A stretch of 64,000 nucleotides of DNA from contig JACEEZ010001829.1 of NCBI GenBank assembly GCA_016584305.1, positions 1 through 64,000 on the forward strand, in the 5' to 3' direction. Shown one piece after another: positions 1 to 56,792 of the stretch. Numbering within the stretch: the stretch's first letter is position 1; the number at the start of each line of letters is the position of its first letter. The notes beneath the pieces were generated by a model, which did not search any database, was not told the DNA's origin, and worked only from the letters and a program-made list of their open reading frames with translations. Origin of the DNA: Chionoecetes opilio (lineage: Eukaryota > Arthropoda > Malacostraca > Decapoda > Majidae). Both the position numbers and the translations under genes were made by a program.

Positions 1-198
1 CCTCCTCCTCCTTCCCCCTCCTCCTCCTCCCCTCCTCCTTTCTCTCCTCCTCTTTGTCCTCCTCCTCCTCCTCCTCCTCCTCCTCCTCCTCCTCCTCCTC
101 CTCCAGATTCCTTGCCCTCCCCCTTCCTCTCTGACCCTTGAGGTATTCACCTCTCTCTCTCTCTCTCTCTCTTCCCCTCTCTCTCTCTCTCTCTCTCT

Positions 199-296
<98 letters not shown>

Positions 297-579
297 CTCT
301 CTCTCTCTTTTCTTCTCTTCTCTCTCCCCCTCTCTCTCTCACTTTTTTTCCTTTTCTTCCTTTTCCCCGTTGTGATATTTTTTTTTAAATAACCCTCTTT
401 TTTTTCTCTCTCTCTCTCTCCTCTCTCTTTTCCTCTCTCTCCTCCCCTTCTCTCTCTCTCCTCTCTCTCTTTTCCTCTCCTCTCTCTCTCTCTCTCCCCT
501 CTCCCCTTCTCCTTCTCTCTCTCTCTCTCCTGGTTTTGTTTTGTATTTTATATCCTGTTTGTGTGTAAGTGGGTGGCAG

Positions 580-635
<56 letters not shown>

Positions 636-696
636 CCCAGTTTTGTAATAGTGGTCTTACTTTCAAAAGAGTGTAAGTTTAAGTTTAAGTGTGTGT

Positions 697-732
<36 letters not shown>

Positions 733-880
733 TATATATGTGTGTTGTTTTTAAGGATGTCCTCTCTCTCTCTATCTGTCTCTAACTATCCCTCTCCTCT
801 CTTCTCCTACTTTTCTCTCTCCTCTCTCTCTCTCTCTCTTCTTCTCTCTCTTTTCTCTCTCTCTCTCTCTCTCTCCCTCT

Positions 881-948
<68 letters not shown>

Positions 949-961
949 TCCCCTCCTCTCT

Positions 962-996
<35 letters not shown>

Positions 997-1105
997 TAAA
1001 ATATACAAATACTTGATTAAAAAAATCTCTCTCTGCATCTCTCCCTTACTCTCCCTCGCTCCCTTCCCCCCCACCCCTCTCTCTCTCCCTTCACTTTCTA
1101 ACAAC
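1..1105. repeat. Low-complexity 5' flank: TCC, CT and GT microsatellites
   Basis: Simple-sequence DNA made of a (TCC)n run (about 1-105), several interrupted (CT)n runs (about 148-535 and 760-1000) and (GT)n runs (about 583-633 and 690-740). It is probably intron or 5' flank upstream of the first UAP1 coding exon. Ser/Leu- and Arg/Glu-rich reading frames here are translations of the repeats, and I see no gene. Confidence 0.9.
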
Positions 1106-1312
1106 CTCCTAACAACCCTCTAACAACCTCCTAACAACCTTCTAAGAACCCTCTAACAACCTTCTAACAACCTATATTCACACCCTCCTTCCTTTTATCT
1201 TCCTTTCTCACTCCCTCTAACAACCTTTATTTGCTTATGTTCTTATGTCCTAACAACCTCCTAACAACCTCCTAACAACCTCCTAACAACCTCCTAACAA
1301 CCCCCTCTCTCC
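1106..1312. repeat. CTAACAAC minisatellite
   Basis: Tandem array of the short unit CTAACAACCTC and variants, interrupted around 1165-1250 by unrelated sequence. It ends at the polypyrimidine tract and acceptor AG (1319-1320) of the first UAP1 coding exon. Confidence 0.8.
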
Positions 1313-1322
1313 CCCCCCAGAC

Positions 1323-20205
<18,883 letters not shown>

Positions 20206-20277
20206 ACGAACTAAAGTGTTGATTTTCTTGGAGTGCGTACGAATCGACTTGTTTTCTTCTTACGTCGATATGATTAG

Positions 20278-20378
20278 GGGTGTGTGTGTGTGTGTGTGTG
20301 TGTGTGCTTTGGTGCAATATTTCTCGCTTCGTTTTTTGAAGTGTCTTTTTTTTGCCTTATTTTCTGATTTCTTTGATT

Positions 20379-20418
<40 letters not shown>

Positions 20419-20419
20419 T

Positions 20420-20488
<69 letters not shown>

Positions 20489-20559
20489 GCATTCAGACAA
20501 GACTTTCATAAATGTATACACAGACATACATGTATTTAACATTGAATTTCCTATGTATA

Positions 20560-20618
<59 letters not shown>

Positions 20619-20678
20619 TTCAATATATTTTTATAGTCGCCCAAATAAACACACAGACCCAACAGAACAAATTGCTCA

Positions 20679-20765
<87 letters not shown>
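20278..20765. repeat. Inverted GT and AC microsatellites in the UAP1 3' flank
   Basis: (GT)n at 20280-20306 and 20380-20486, followed by (AC)n at 20564-20616 and 20681-20764. The facing GT and AC runs could form a long hairpin in RNA or DNA. Confidence 0.9.
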
Positions 20766-20869
20766 CACACCCTAACTACCCAGAATCGAATAGGCATCTC
20801 ATATATATAGTTCACTCATACACACACACCTACACTCCTTCCTACGTTTAAATGCCTCGTTAAAAAAAA

Positions 20870-21260
20870 ATCTGTCGGTGGCTGTCTTTCCTACTGTGGG
20901 TGTGCTCTCTGTCGGTACCTTAGCTAAGGGTCAATATTGATTAAGAGTTTATGCAATTACGACCTCTATGATTCTCTCTACGCAGCGACTGAGAGAGCGT
21001 AAATATTCATGTTGCGATTTACTTACGGATTTTCATTACGATGTGATTTTCGAGACTATATTTTTCGGAGCTTAAATAATAACGGCGATATGTAAGTACG
21101 GATTTTCAGTATTTTTGATTTGCAAGTATTTCTTTCGCTCTCAAAAAAGATTTCTTAATGGTGGATATAAAGTGTTTTTTTATATTCTCAAGTTTATTTC
21201 TTCGCATTTATTTCAGTCTTGCTTTCGTGTCTCATCTTTCGTATTAATTTTTTTATATGT
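20870..21260. other. Intergenic sequence without recognisable features
   Basis: Unique-looking DNA between microsatellites; no ORF, RNA or mobile-element end is recognisable. Confidence 0.55.
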
Positions 21261-21279
21261 GTAGATAATTTTCTCGTTA

Positions 21280-21571
<292 letters not shown>

Positions 21572-21874
21572 GATAGGTGCTAAAAAAATAATCAGGAGTT
21601 AAAAAAGTAAAAATCTTGTTTAGAAATTATTTTGTATCAACATAATTGCGCAAAACAAGAAATTTATTGAACCTAAAACTATAAATATTCATAAATAAAA
21701 TAATCTATAGTTACCTGAGGCCATTCTGACTTACATGAATACACTAAATAACTCTTAAATGACGGTATTAAATTTCCTTAACGGATTGGCAAAAAGTATC
21801 TCCCCGTAGCTAACTAAAATACCCTTGGTAAAATAACGTAAATCCTGATATGATTAGCGAAGACTCGGATTAGC

Positions 21875-22483
21875 TGCCGTCACCAACACTATAGTCGCCG
21901 CTGCACTAATGTCGCCAGGTGCCGTATATTAGGAATGTTAGCATCACTACGGATTTGTATGTGTTATTTAAGAGGCATGCACAGTAGTTTATATTGTGTA
22001 CCTGTCTTCAGTGGCACATACAAGGCTGTAGTGATGCTAAAACATGTAATATTCCCCTGTAAAATGCGCCTGGCGACATTTAGTACGTAAAATGTACTGT
22101 AAAATGCGCCTGGCGACATATTTAGTACGTAAAATGTACTGTAAAATGCGCCTGGCGACATATTTAGTACGTAAAATGCGCCTGACGACATATTCAGTAC
22201 GTAAAATGTACTGTAAAATGCGCCTGGCGACATATTTAGTACGTAAAATGCGCCTGACGACATATTTAGTACGTAAAATGTACTGTAAAATGCGCCTGGC
22301 GACATATTTAGTACGTAAAATGCGCCTGACGACATATTCAGTACTTAAAATGTACTGTAAAATGCGCCTGGCGACATATTTAGTACGTAAAATGCGCCTG
22401 ACGACATATTCAGTACGTAAAATGTACTGTAAAATGCGCCTGGCGACATTAGTGCAGTGGCGACGATAGTGTTCTTGACGGTA
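21875..22483. mobile_element. Foldback MITE, family A, with internal amplification
   Basis: Inverted ends TGCCGTCACCAACACTATAG and ATAGTGTTCTTGACGGTA. Between 22050 and 22450 the phrase AAAATGCGCCTGGCGACATA with TTTAGTACGTAAAATGTACT is repeated about ten times, giving an apparent repeat-protein frame that is an artefact. Confidence 0.85.
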
Positions 22484-22499
22484 CTATACATTGATACGT

Positions 22500-23280
22500 G
22501 TTTGAGCGTGTTATGAGTGGCTGTGAGTGGTATGTCTGTCTGTATGTATGTAGAGAGAGGGACCATTGATGACTGATATATAGTACATCAACACTGCAGC
22601 TTGTGTCGTCTCCCTGGAACCTTATGTTAGAAAATGTCAAATTATGTCAAAATATCCAGAAATATTATGTATTTTATTTTTATATGATAGATTTGACCAC
22701 TTTTTCCAATAGTCTGATTACGTATGTGGGTTTAAATAATTGATTGATTTGTTATATCAGTTAAGATATTCTAGATACAAAAAAAGTGTTGCATAATGTA
22801 TAGCTATGATTTTTAATAAGATATGGAAGTGTTTAATGCATTTTTTTTTTTTATTAATTAATGTTATATAGTTTTTGATAGATTTTTTTTTTTTCAAGGC
22901 AGAGATATTTTGTCTTTGATGGTTTGTTATTGATTTAAACGCCGGTGATTTAATTACATAGGAAGGAAATTGATATAGATTCTTAGGTACCAAACTTAAA
23001 CTTATACAAAAAATTTAAGCTTGCAACAAAACTTTTAAAATCTTGTCCCAAAAGCTTTATTAGAACCAGGAATTTTGAGATGAAGAAGTGACTTAAAATG
23101 ACTTAAGCTGTACTGAATAACTTAAGCATCTTAATTTGCATTGACTAAGTTGATGAGAAGTTTGATGCGTTTAAAAGTATTGTTAAAATATTGATAGTTG
23201 TGTTTTATGATTTGCAAGTGATAGGCGATTGTTGAATGGTTAATAATGAAGGATATAGATATGTACTTAACTGTGTAGCT
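22500..23280. other. AT-rich intergenic sequence
   Basis: No recognisable gene or repeat; an (AC)n run follows at 23288-23355. Confidence 0.55.
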
Positions 23281-23285
23281 ATATG

Positions 23286-23347
<62 letters not shown>

Positions 23348-23659
23348 CACACACAGAAAATGAAATGGTTATAGAAATACAGATAATTAAAAAAAATATA
23401 TACATACAAAATCGATGAATACATTTTGCAGTGTCACAAAATTTAGAACAACTTTCAAGAATCTGAGTAAAACGACCTATTGAATTACTACACGTTTGGC
23501 CTTTATCTAGAGCACGTCACGACCTGTTTGTGTGTTAGAGCAACAATAAAGTTTTGTTCATTCCACGGTGGCGTTATACTTGTCCCCCAAGCCTTATAGG
23601 TGCTGGTGTTATGCAAGCAGTGGCCTGCCTACCCTGAACATTGTAAAGAAGGGGCCAAT

Positions 23660-23701
23660 ACATATATAGATAGATAGATAGATAGATAGACAGACAGATA
23701 A

Positions 23702-23752
<51 letters not shown>

Positions 23753-23837
23753 GATAGGTAGATAGATAGATAGATAGATAGATAGATATATAGGTAGATA
23801 GATAGATAGATAGACAGATAGATAGATAGATAGATAT

Positions 23838-23869
<32 letters not shown>

Positions 23870-23945
23870 GTAGGTATATAGATAGATAGGTAGATAGATA
23901 GATAGATAGATAGGTAGATATATAGGTAGATAGATAGATATATCA
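23660..23945. repeat. GATA (TAGA) tetranucleotide array
   Basis: About 285 bp of (TAGA)n with scattered CAGA, AGGT and ATAT variants. Confidence 0.95.
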
Positions 23946-24059
23946 GGGTATCATTTAGGCGTACAGATATATATAGTCTGGGTATTGGAAAAGCCTATAT
24001 TTTCTCCCCAGGCAGGAAATGTAGGCCTATCAGACATTTTCTTCACTGTTTCACAAGAC

Positions 24060-24175
24060 AGTTTAGAAATGCCTAGTGCAAGCCCGGCATTCATGTGTCT
24101 TCATGAATGTCTTCATGAATGCCTTCATGAAGAAGACATGAATGAAGATTCTATTGACTAATTCTATTGACTTCT
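24060..24175. repeat. CTTCATGAATG short repeats with a palindrome
   Basis: TCTTCATGAATG and CTTCATGAA recur four times, and GAAGACATGAATGAAG mirrors them. Local slippage product. Confidence 0.6.
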
Positions 24176-24364
24176 AAACAATAAACCATTCAATTCAATC
24201 CCAATGTCTACGGTAGATAACAGTAATGCTAGGCCATTTGGAAAGCGAATAACCCCCATGCATTATTTCGCTTATAAGCCCCTTGCCCTGGGTAGCCTAG
24301 GCCTCACTTATACCAAGCCAATAGCATTATCTTTGCATATGTATTAAGAAGAACTATGCTTATT

Positions 24365-24800
24365 ATTACTATGGGGTATATTGAGTGTATACAAGGGGTA
24401 AAAGGCGATAATTTAATGCTATAAGAGGGTTAAATCGAGGCATTGGTAAGATTAACCGAGTCAAAAAATATTTATATCTGTTCTGAAGCAGTTCTAACAA
24501 CATCTATAGACTAAAAAACGCTTCTCATTAATTCTACAGGGGATATTCTATATATAAAAGGTGTAAAAGGCTATACATTAATGCTATAAGAGGGTTAAAT
24601 CGAGGCATTTGTAAGATTTAGTCCAACAAATATTTCTTATTTTTGTTCCTACGCATTCTTAACACCGTCTACAGATTAAAAAACTATTATTATTATATGT
24701 ATAGGGTATATTGAGTGTATAACAAGGGTAAAAAACTATAATTTAATGCTACATAATGGTTAAATCGAGGCATTTGTAAGATTTAGCCCAAAAAAAGGTC
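24365..24800. repeat. Three tandem copies of a unit of about 170 bp
   Basis: Each copy has GGGTATATTGAGTGTATA (or a variant), AATTTAATGCTATAAGAGGG and TTAAATCGAGGCATTTGTAA. Starts near 24370, 24538 and 24702. Confidence 0.8.
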
Positions 24801-25024
24801 GAGCCTGGCGGCGGCATCAGGAACTAAACAACAAAACAATGGCTATGGCGAGGCTGCGGGTATAACAAAACGTCTATTTAACCCGTTATTACCGCCTTGT
24901 TGCCTCCTTAACGACCCAATTAGCCACACCAGGGCACACCTAACACCCCTGTGCCTCAAAATATGGTGTGGGGAGGCTATTAACCCGCGTGTGTGTGCTT
25001 AAATAGTGAGGTAAGGTATTGGGT

Positions 25025-25300
25025 GGCGAAGGTGTGTGTGTGTGTTGTGGTGTTTTGAATGTGGTTTTTAGGGAGTTAATTTGTGGTTTAATTATGGTGT
25101 TTTATGGTTTATTTGTGGTTTATAGTGTGTGTGTCTTGTATTTATGTGTGTGTGCGTGTGTGTGTGTAGATTTGGAGGTGTGTGAACGTGTGTGTGTGTG
25201 ATTGGGAGGACTCAATTGTGTGTGTGGCGCGCGTGTGTGTGTGTGTGTGGCGCGCGTGTGTGTGTTGCGTGTGTGTGTGTTGCGTGTGTGTGCAGGTGTA
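25025..25300. repeat. GT-rich tract with CGCGC interruptions
   Basis: Interrupted (GT)n with GGCGCGCGTGT and GTTGCGTGTGT subrepeats. Confidence 0.8.
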
Positions 25301-25414
25301 TACAAAGAGACAGGTGTGGCGTGTGTGGTAAAGCGAGAGGCTAAGAGTGAGGTCTGAGCCCCCCAGTGTGTGTGTGTGACCTAAAGAGCGAACGCGCAGT
25401 TCTCGTCCACTATA

Positions 25415-25545
25415 ACCTCGGCCACGGGTACGGCGCGGGCCACAGTGGTCCATAGAAGCTAATCTCGGGCACGCGGGACTCGAACCTAGGATCAGCGCAT
25501 CAAGGTATACCCTGGGTACGTCTCTGTAGTATTCAGCGGGAGACA
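25415..25545 (-). mobile_element. Probable tRNA-derived SINE fragment
   Basis: On the minus strand a B-box-like GGTTCGAGTCCC is preceded by ACGCAGAGACGTACCCAG-like and TGATGCGCTGATCC segments resembling D and anticodon arms. Weakly supported and partial. Confidence 0.4.
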
Positions 25546-25624
25546 CTTAGCGAAAACACGTCAAAATAGTCCATTTACCGGCATCAAACTCAAATGTCCT
25601 TTATTTCAGGGAGAATATTACGCT

Positions 25625-25905
25625 GAAAGGCTAATATGGCGGCAATGTATTATCGTCCACCCTATATTTATCACTAAAATTACTCCTATTGTCACTAATA
25701 TGCCATAAATAAGGTATTTAAGGGTACATTTCACCTTATTTCCCATTAAATAAGTCTATATATCTTGGGTAAACAAGAAACTTGGCGGCCATGTTGGTTC
25801 CTGAACGCTGATTGGCTGAGAGACGTAGCGAGGCCTCTGATTGGCTGTCAGTGTAGCGAGGCCTCTGATTGGCTCTGGCCTCGCCGCCATGTTACGAGGT
25901 GCCAA
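25625..25905 (+). promoter_or_regulatory. CCAAT and YY1-type motif cluster, candidate JARID2 promoter
   Basis: Three TGATTGGCT motifs (inverted CCAAT, NF-Y type) occur within about 75 bp at 25808-25880. YY1-type motifs flank them: GCGGCCATGTTGG at about 25786 and CGCCGCCATGTTACG at about 25884, with another AATATGGCGGC at 25633. CpG is locally high in an AT-rich surround. Such a cluster is typical of broad animal promoters. It lies 2.5 kb upstream of the first JARID2 coding exon, with no other plus-strand gene between. Inference only. Confidence 0.55.
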
Positions 25906-26119
25906 TTACGCATTTCAAAACGAATAATCACTTTTTTATTCGTGCACCGATCTAGGATTGCAATGCCTTATTGAAATCCCCAGTTTGTTGTAAGACTTTC
26001 CATAAAAAGTCTCGTGAGTTTAAGGCCTTCGTAAAAGAAATATGACTCAATCAGTTAGTAACACCGTAGAATTTAACGATTTTTTGTTGATAATTCTTTT
26101 TTTACACTAAATATAGGGA

Positions 26120-26764
26120 GTTTTTGTGTGTTTTAATCTATTTCGATATTTCCGCATCGTTTTATGTAGTAATCACGCGCCTGGTGGCTGTATTTTGTTT
26201 ATTTATTTAAAGGGTTTTTGTTTACACTTTACCGTCAATCTTATTCTTCCTTCTAAATGAGCGGTGAGGTTATTTGTGTGTGATTAGCTATGCCTACAGG
26301 CGCAGTGTGTTTGTGTGTGTTTATGGGACGTGTTTATCCCGTGTTTAGTGAACGAATACATCTGACTCAGTGGTTTAACGGGTCAAATTATTGAAAAACC
26401 TAAAGATATGTTGCTCCCTGGTTTCAACACTAAATGAGGATCTGTTACTGTTTATAAGATACACACATCGTATAGTATTTGCTCATATTTTTTCACGATT
26501 TATTAGGGCTTAATTAAAAAGTAGATTTTTGTTGGTGAATTTGGTGTTTTTTTGGCGATATTTTGAAACACGATATTTCAATAATTCTTCGTTATTTCAT
26601 TGTTTTTTTAGGCTTATTGAGTCCTATTTATCATTATTTTACTTTATCCGTGTTGATTTATTCATTATTTGATGTTTTTGATTAATGAAGGGAAAAGTTA
26701 GCTCGAGTTGGATGTCAAGATCAAGATAAGCTCTGCTGATCCAGTCCTCATGATGACGTCACAG
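26120..26764 (+). repeat. Promoter-side block, copy 1 (upstream of JARID2)
   Basis: Diverged but collinear with 61660-62482. Matching landmarks in order include GTTTTTGTGTGT, GGGTTTTTGTTTACAC, GATCTGTTACTGTTT (26439), TCATTGTTTTTTTA (26597), CTATTTATCATTATTTTAC, GTGTTGATTTATTCATTA (26650), GAAGGGAA and GATGACGTCACAG (26752). A possible donor GCG|GTGAGG lies at 26264. No ORF. Could be an old duplication or two copies of an unknown element. Confidence 0.7.
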
Positions 26765-26780
26765 CGGCCATATTGGATTT
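26752..26780 (+). promoter_or_regulatory. CRE next to a YY1-type site
   Basis: TGACGTCA palindrome (ATF/CREB type) at 26754-26761 followed by AGCGGCCATATTGG. A second candidate core-promoter signature for JARID2. Confidence 0.5.
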
Positions 26781-26804
26781 TTTTCCTTATTCTTACATTT
26801 ATAC

Positions 26805-27300
26805 GTCAATTTACGCCTCCCCGTGCAATATTCAAGGCTATTTAAGGGGTAAGAAAGGGTTTGGGGCTGTATTGCATGATATTACCCATTGACAAAGACA
26901 ATATATGCACGATAAATAGGTAAAAACTGGGTATTTCTGGCTTCACTTATCTTATTTCTCTTATTTTCTTCTGCTGTTTACCTCAATTTACGGGTTCCCG
27001 TGCAATATTCAAGGCTATGTAAGGGGTAAGAAAGGGTGTGGGGCTGTATTGCATGATATAACACCCAAGCAGAGGCAATATATGCACGCTAAATGGGTAA
27101 AAATGGGGTATTTCTGGCTTCACTTATCTTATTTTCTTCTGCTGTTTACCTCAATTTACGGGTTCCCGTGCAATATTCAAGGCAATGTAAGGGGTAAGAA
27201 AGGGTGTGGGGCTGTATTGCATGATATTACACCCAAGCAGAGGCAATATATGCACGCTAAATGGGTAAAATTGGGGTATTTCTGGGTTCAAAGCTTTCCG
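26805..27300. repeat. Three tandem copies of a unit of about 160 bp
   Basis: Each copy contains CCCGTGCAATATTCAAGGC, GGGGCTGTATTGCATGATAT and ATATATGCACG(A/C)TAAAT; starts near 26807, 26985 and 27150. Immediately downstream of the promoter-side block. Confidence 0.85.
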
Positions 27301-27504
27301 CTATTATAAAAACAAGCCTTTTTATTTATATTCTAATAGATTTTGATGTGTTTGTGTCATCACTAATACCTTCTTGGTCTAAATCACCGCTTTTCATAAG
27401 GGGGCGAGGCGTAGTGCAAAAAACAAGGGGGGGAAGGGGGGCTAAGAGAGTAAAGTATGGAAGTATTATTAATATTGTTGTTGTTGTTGTTTTTACATTT
27501 GTGC

Positions 27505-27805
27505 CTATAGCGCCTGTAGGCAGTGGTGAGGCTCTGGAGGTTCCCTTGAGGGCTGTGATGGTTGGCCCTCGCCCGTGGTGGCACAGGCAGGATTGTTATA
27601 GTGACGCCTGTGATTAGAGGCTCATGCCGCCCCCCTGTGTCCTCCGATGCACTCGCAATCGAAGGTAGAGTTACTGGACAGGGCATGTGGGTGTTCTTAG
27701 GCCACTCCACGGTGCAGAAAGCTTTTGATTTTCTTCGGGGATCGAACTCGGGTCACCGAGAACGCCAGTCGGAGACGCTAACCACTCTGCTACCGCCTCC
27801 CCCCT
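27505..27805 (-). mobile_element. tRNA-derived SINE, minus strand
   Basis: Minus-strand head GGCGGTAGCAGAGTGGTTAG (Ser-like D-arm) with B box GAGTTCGATCCCCG at 27740-27753, then a non-tRNA body to about 27505. Confidence 0.7.
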
Positions 27806-27856
27806 GTATATATTGTACCATATAAACTATGGTAGAATGAAGTAGTAGACTACATG

Positions 27857-28263
27857 CCATAGATAACAGTATAGTCGCCACCTGCCCTAATATCGCCAGA
27901 CGCCATATATTACGAATTATAGCATCACTACTGCTGTGTCTGTGCCACTGAAGATGATACACAGTAGTTTATATCATGACTGTATAATCTACCCTGTTTC
28001 AGCATTGTTTTATGCTTTGTAGCTGCAAGTATACACGGTTTACAATTTTGCTACTCGTTTTTTTTCAGTCGACGAAAACTGTCTATACTTGCAGCTACAA
28101 AGCATAAAACAATGCTGAAACAGGGTAGATTATACAGTCATAATATAAACTACTGTGTATCATCTTCAGTGGCACAGACACAGCAGTAGTGATGCTATCA
28201 TTCGTAATATTTGGCGGCTGGCGACATTACTGCAGGTGGCGACTTTACTGTTATCTACGGTAG
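27857..28263. mobile_element. Foldback MITE, family A, near-perfect hairpin
   Basis: Inverted ends CCATAGATAACAGTATAGTC and TTTACTGTTATCTACGGTAG. The inner arms (from 27985 and mirrored to 28140) match over about 60 bp around a short loop near 28035-28070. It ends less than 60 bp upstream of the JARID2 exon acceptor at 28319. Confidence 0.85.
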
Positions 28264-28395
28264 TTGTGTTCTGTTATTGTGTCTTTTAAGATTCTAATAA
28301 TTGAGTCTTTGTTTTCCAGACTCCCGAGGCCACCATGGCAGCAGCTCAGCCTTGAGTGTGAGGCTCGCCCTTGAGTGTGGCCCTTGGATGGAAGC

Positions 28396-53737
<25,342 letters not shown>

Positions 53738-53767
<30 letters not shown>

Positions 53768-55515
53768 CCTCAGGTGTGTTAAGGCTGTGTTTACCCTGTA
53801 CTAGACTCTCCTAACAGTACTAGCAGCTCTAACCTCTAAGCTCAGGTGTGTTAAGGCTGTGTTTACCCTGTACTAGACTCTCCTAACAGTACTAGCAGCT
53901 TTAACCTCTAAGCTCAGGTGTGTAAGGCTGTGTTTACCCTGTACTAGACTCTCCTAACAGTACTAGCAGCTCTAACCTCTAAGCTCAGGTGTGTTAAGGC
54001 TGTGTTTACCCTGTACTAGACTCTCCTAACAGTACTAGCAGCTTTAACCTCTAAGCTCAGGTGTGTTAAGGCTGTGTTTACCCTGTACTAGACTCTCCTA
54101 ACAGTACTAGCAGCTCTAACCTCTAACCTCAGGTGTGTTAAGGCTGTGTTTACCCTGTACTAGACTCTCCTAACAGTACTAGCAGCTTTAACCTCTAAGC
54201 TCAGGTGTGTAAGGCTGTGTTTACCCTGTACTAGACTCTCCTAACAGTACTAGCAGCTCTAACCTCTAAGCTCAGGTGTGTTAAGGCTGTGTTTACCCTG
54301 TACTAGACTCTCCTAACAGTACTAGCAGCTCTAACCTCTAAGCTCAGGTGTGTTAAGGCTGTGTTTACCCTGTACTAGACTCTCCTAACAGTACTAGCAG
54401 CTTTAACCTCTAAGCTCAGGTGTGTTAAGGCTGTGTTTACCCTGTACTAGACTCTCCTAACAGTACTAGCAGCTCTAACCTCTAACCTCAGGTGTGTTAA
54501 GGCTGTGTTTACCCTGTACTAGACTCTCCTAACAGTACTAGCAGCTCTAACCTCTAAGCTCAGGTGTGTTAAGGCTGTGTTTACCCTGTACTAGACTCTC
54601 CTAACAGTACTAGCAGCTCTAACCTCTAAGCTCAGGTGTGTTAAGGCTGTGTTTACCCTGTTCTAGACTCTCCTAACAGTACTAGCAGCTCTAACCTCTA
54701 AGCTCAGGTGTGGTAAGGCTGTGTTTACCCTGTACTAGACTCTCCTAACAGTACTAGCAGCTCTAACCTCTAAGCTCAGGTGTGTTAAGGCTGTGTTTAC
54801 CCTGTACTAGACTCTCCTAACAGTACTAGCAGCTCTAACCTCTAAGCTCAGGTGTGTTAAGGCTGTGTTTACCCTGTACTAGACTCTCCTAACAGTACTA
54901 GCAGCTCTAACCTCTAACCTCAGGTGTGTAAGGCTGTGTTTACCCTGTACTAGACTCTCCTAACAGTACTAGCAGCTCTAACCTCTAAGCTCAGGTGTGT
55001 TAAGGCTGTGTTTACCCTGTACTAGACTCTCCTAACAGTACTAGCAGCTTAACCTCTAAGCTCAGGTGTGTTAAGGCTGTGTTTACCCTGTACTAGACTC
55101 TCCTAACAGTACTAGCAGCTCTAACCTCTAACTCAGGTGTGTAAGGCTGTGTTTACCCTGTACTAGACTCTCCTAACAGTACTAGCAGCTCTAACCTCTA
55201 AGCTCAGGTGTGTTAAGGCTGTGTTTACCCTGTACTAGACTCTCCTAACAGTACTAGCAGCTCTAACCTCTAAGCTCAGTGTGTTAAGGCTGTGTTTACC
55301 CTGTACTAGACTCTCCTAACAGTACTAGCAGCTCTAACCTCTAACCTCAGGTGTGTTAAGGCTGTGTTTACCCTGTACTAGACTCTCCTAACAGTACTAG
55401 CAGCTCTAACCTCTAACCTCAGGTGTGTTAAGGCTGTGTTTACCCTGTACTAGACTCTCCTAACAGTACTAGCAGCTCTAACCTCTAAGCTCAGTGTGTT
55501 AAGGCTGTGTTTACC
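53738..55515. repeat. 74-bp minisatellite derived from the JARID2 stop region
   Basis: About 24 copies of AACAGTACTAGCAGCTCTAA CCTCTAAGCTCAGGTGTGTT AAGGCTGTGTTTACCCTGTA CTAGACTCTCCT. The first copy is the coding end (TSSSNL, stop). Each copy carries CTCAG|GTGTGT, a donor-like site; a plausible acceptor TTTTTTTCTTGCAG lies after the array at about 55592-55605. Confidence 0.95.
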
Positions 55516-55649
55516 TTGTTGTAGTATGCAGTATATTAACTAATGATAGGGATGATTTTATTTTGTTTTAGTCATGTGTTTTAATTGCGTGGTTTTTTTC
55601 TTGCAGTGTGTGGAGCAACGATTGACCTGAGATTGTAAGGCAAGCGATG

Positions 55650-55696
55650 GATGCACACACACACACACACGCACGCACACACACACACACACACAC

Positions 55697-55741
<45 letters not shown>

Positions 55742-55750
55742 CCCACACAA

Positions 55751-55786
<36 letters not shown>

Positions 55787-55940
55787 TAACATATAATTCC
55801 TTAACTCATAATTCCCTTTTCTGTGTGTGTATAAGAAACGCCCCACAAATTATATTATAGATACATACATACATACATACATTTCTCTGTGTATATATCT
55901 GACTCAAACACGCACACACACACACACACGTACACATGCG
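55650..55940. repeat. AC microsatellites
   Basis: (AC)n 55652-55737 and 55754-55785, then a short ATAC run and (AC)n 55912-55930. Confidence 0.92.
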
Positions 55941-56124
55941 CGCGCTGACATTATGCAAAAATATGGCATGTGAAAGAGCGTATATTTTTGAGAGAGAGGG
56001 GGGGGGGGCGTTCTTCCTTTTTTTCGTCGGCCTTTTATGCCAAACTATTTTTCTTCGTGTAAATACGTAAATATTTCTTTCGTCTTTTTCCCCGCATGCC
56101 AAACCTACTCGGGATAGATTCTCG

Positions 56125-56792
56125 TAAGCCTCCCTCCTTCCTTCCTTCCTTCCTTCCTTCCTTCCTTCCTTCCTTTAATCCTTAATTCTCGTGAACTTTC
56201 CTTCCTTCCTCCCTCCCTTCCTTCCTTCCTTCCTTCCTTCCTTCCTTCCTTCCTTCCTTCCTCCTTCCTTCCTTCCTTCCTTCCTTCCTTCCTTCCTTCC
56301 TTCCTTCCTTCCTTCCTTCCTTCCTTCCTTCCTTCCTTCCTTCCTTCCTCCTTCCTCCTTCCTCCTTCCTTCCTTCCTTCCTTCCTTCCTTCCTTCCTTT
56401 CCTCCTTCCTTCCTTCCTTCCTTCCTTCCTTCCTTCCTTCCTTCCTTCCTTCCTTCCTTCCTTCCTTCCTTCCTTCCTTCCTTCCTTCCTTCCTTCCTTC
56501 CTTCCTTCCTACCTTCCTTCCTTCCTTCCTTTCCTTCCTTCCTCCTTCCTTCCTTCCTTCCTTCCTTCCTTCCTTCCTTCCTTCCTTCCTTCCTTCCTTC
56601 CTTCCTTCTTTCCCTCTTCCTTCCTTCCTTCCTTCCTTCTCCTCCTCCTTCCTTCCTTCCTTCCTTCCTTGCTTCCTTCCTTCCTTCCTTCCTTCCTTCC
56701 TTCCTTCCTTCCTTCCTTTCCTAAGTCCTTAATTCTCGTGAGCTTTCCTTCCTTCCTTCCTTCCTTCCTTCCTTCCTTCCTTCCTTCCTTCC
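56125..56792. repeat. TTCC tetranucleotide array
   Basis: (TTCC)n over about 660 bp, interrupted by TTAATTCTCGTGA(A/G)CTTTCC segments at 56180 and 56730. Confidence 0.97.

Noticed and set aside
22092..22469. Repeat-protein-like frame (MYCKMRLATYLVRK units)
   Set aside because: It is the amplified interior of a foldback MITE; both strands are open because the repeats lack stops.
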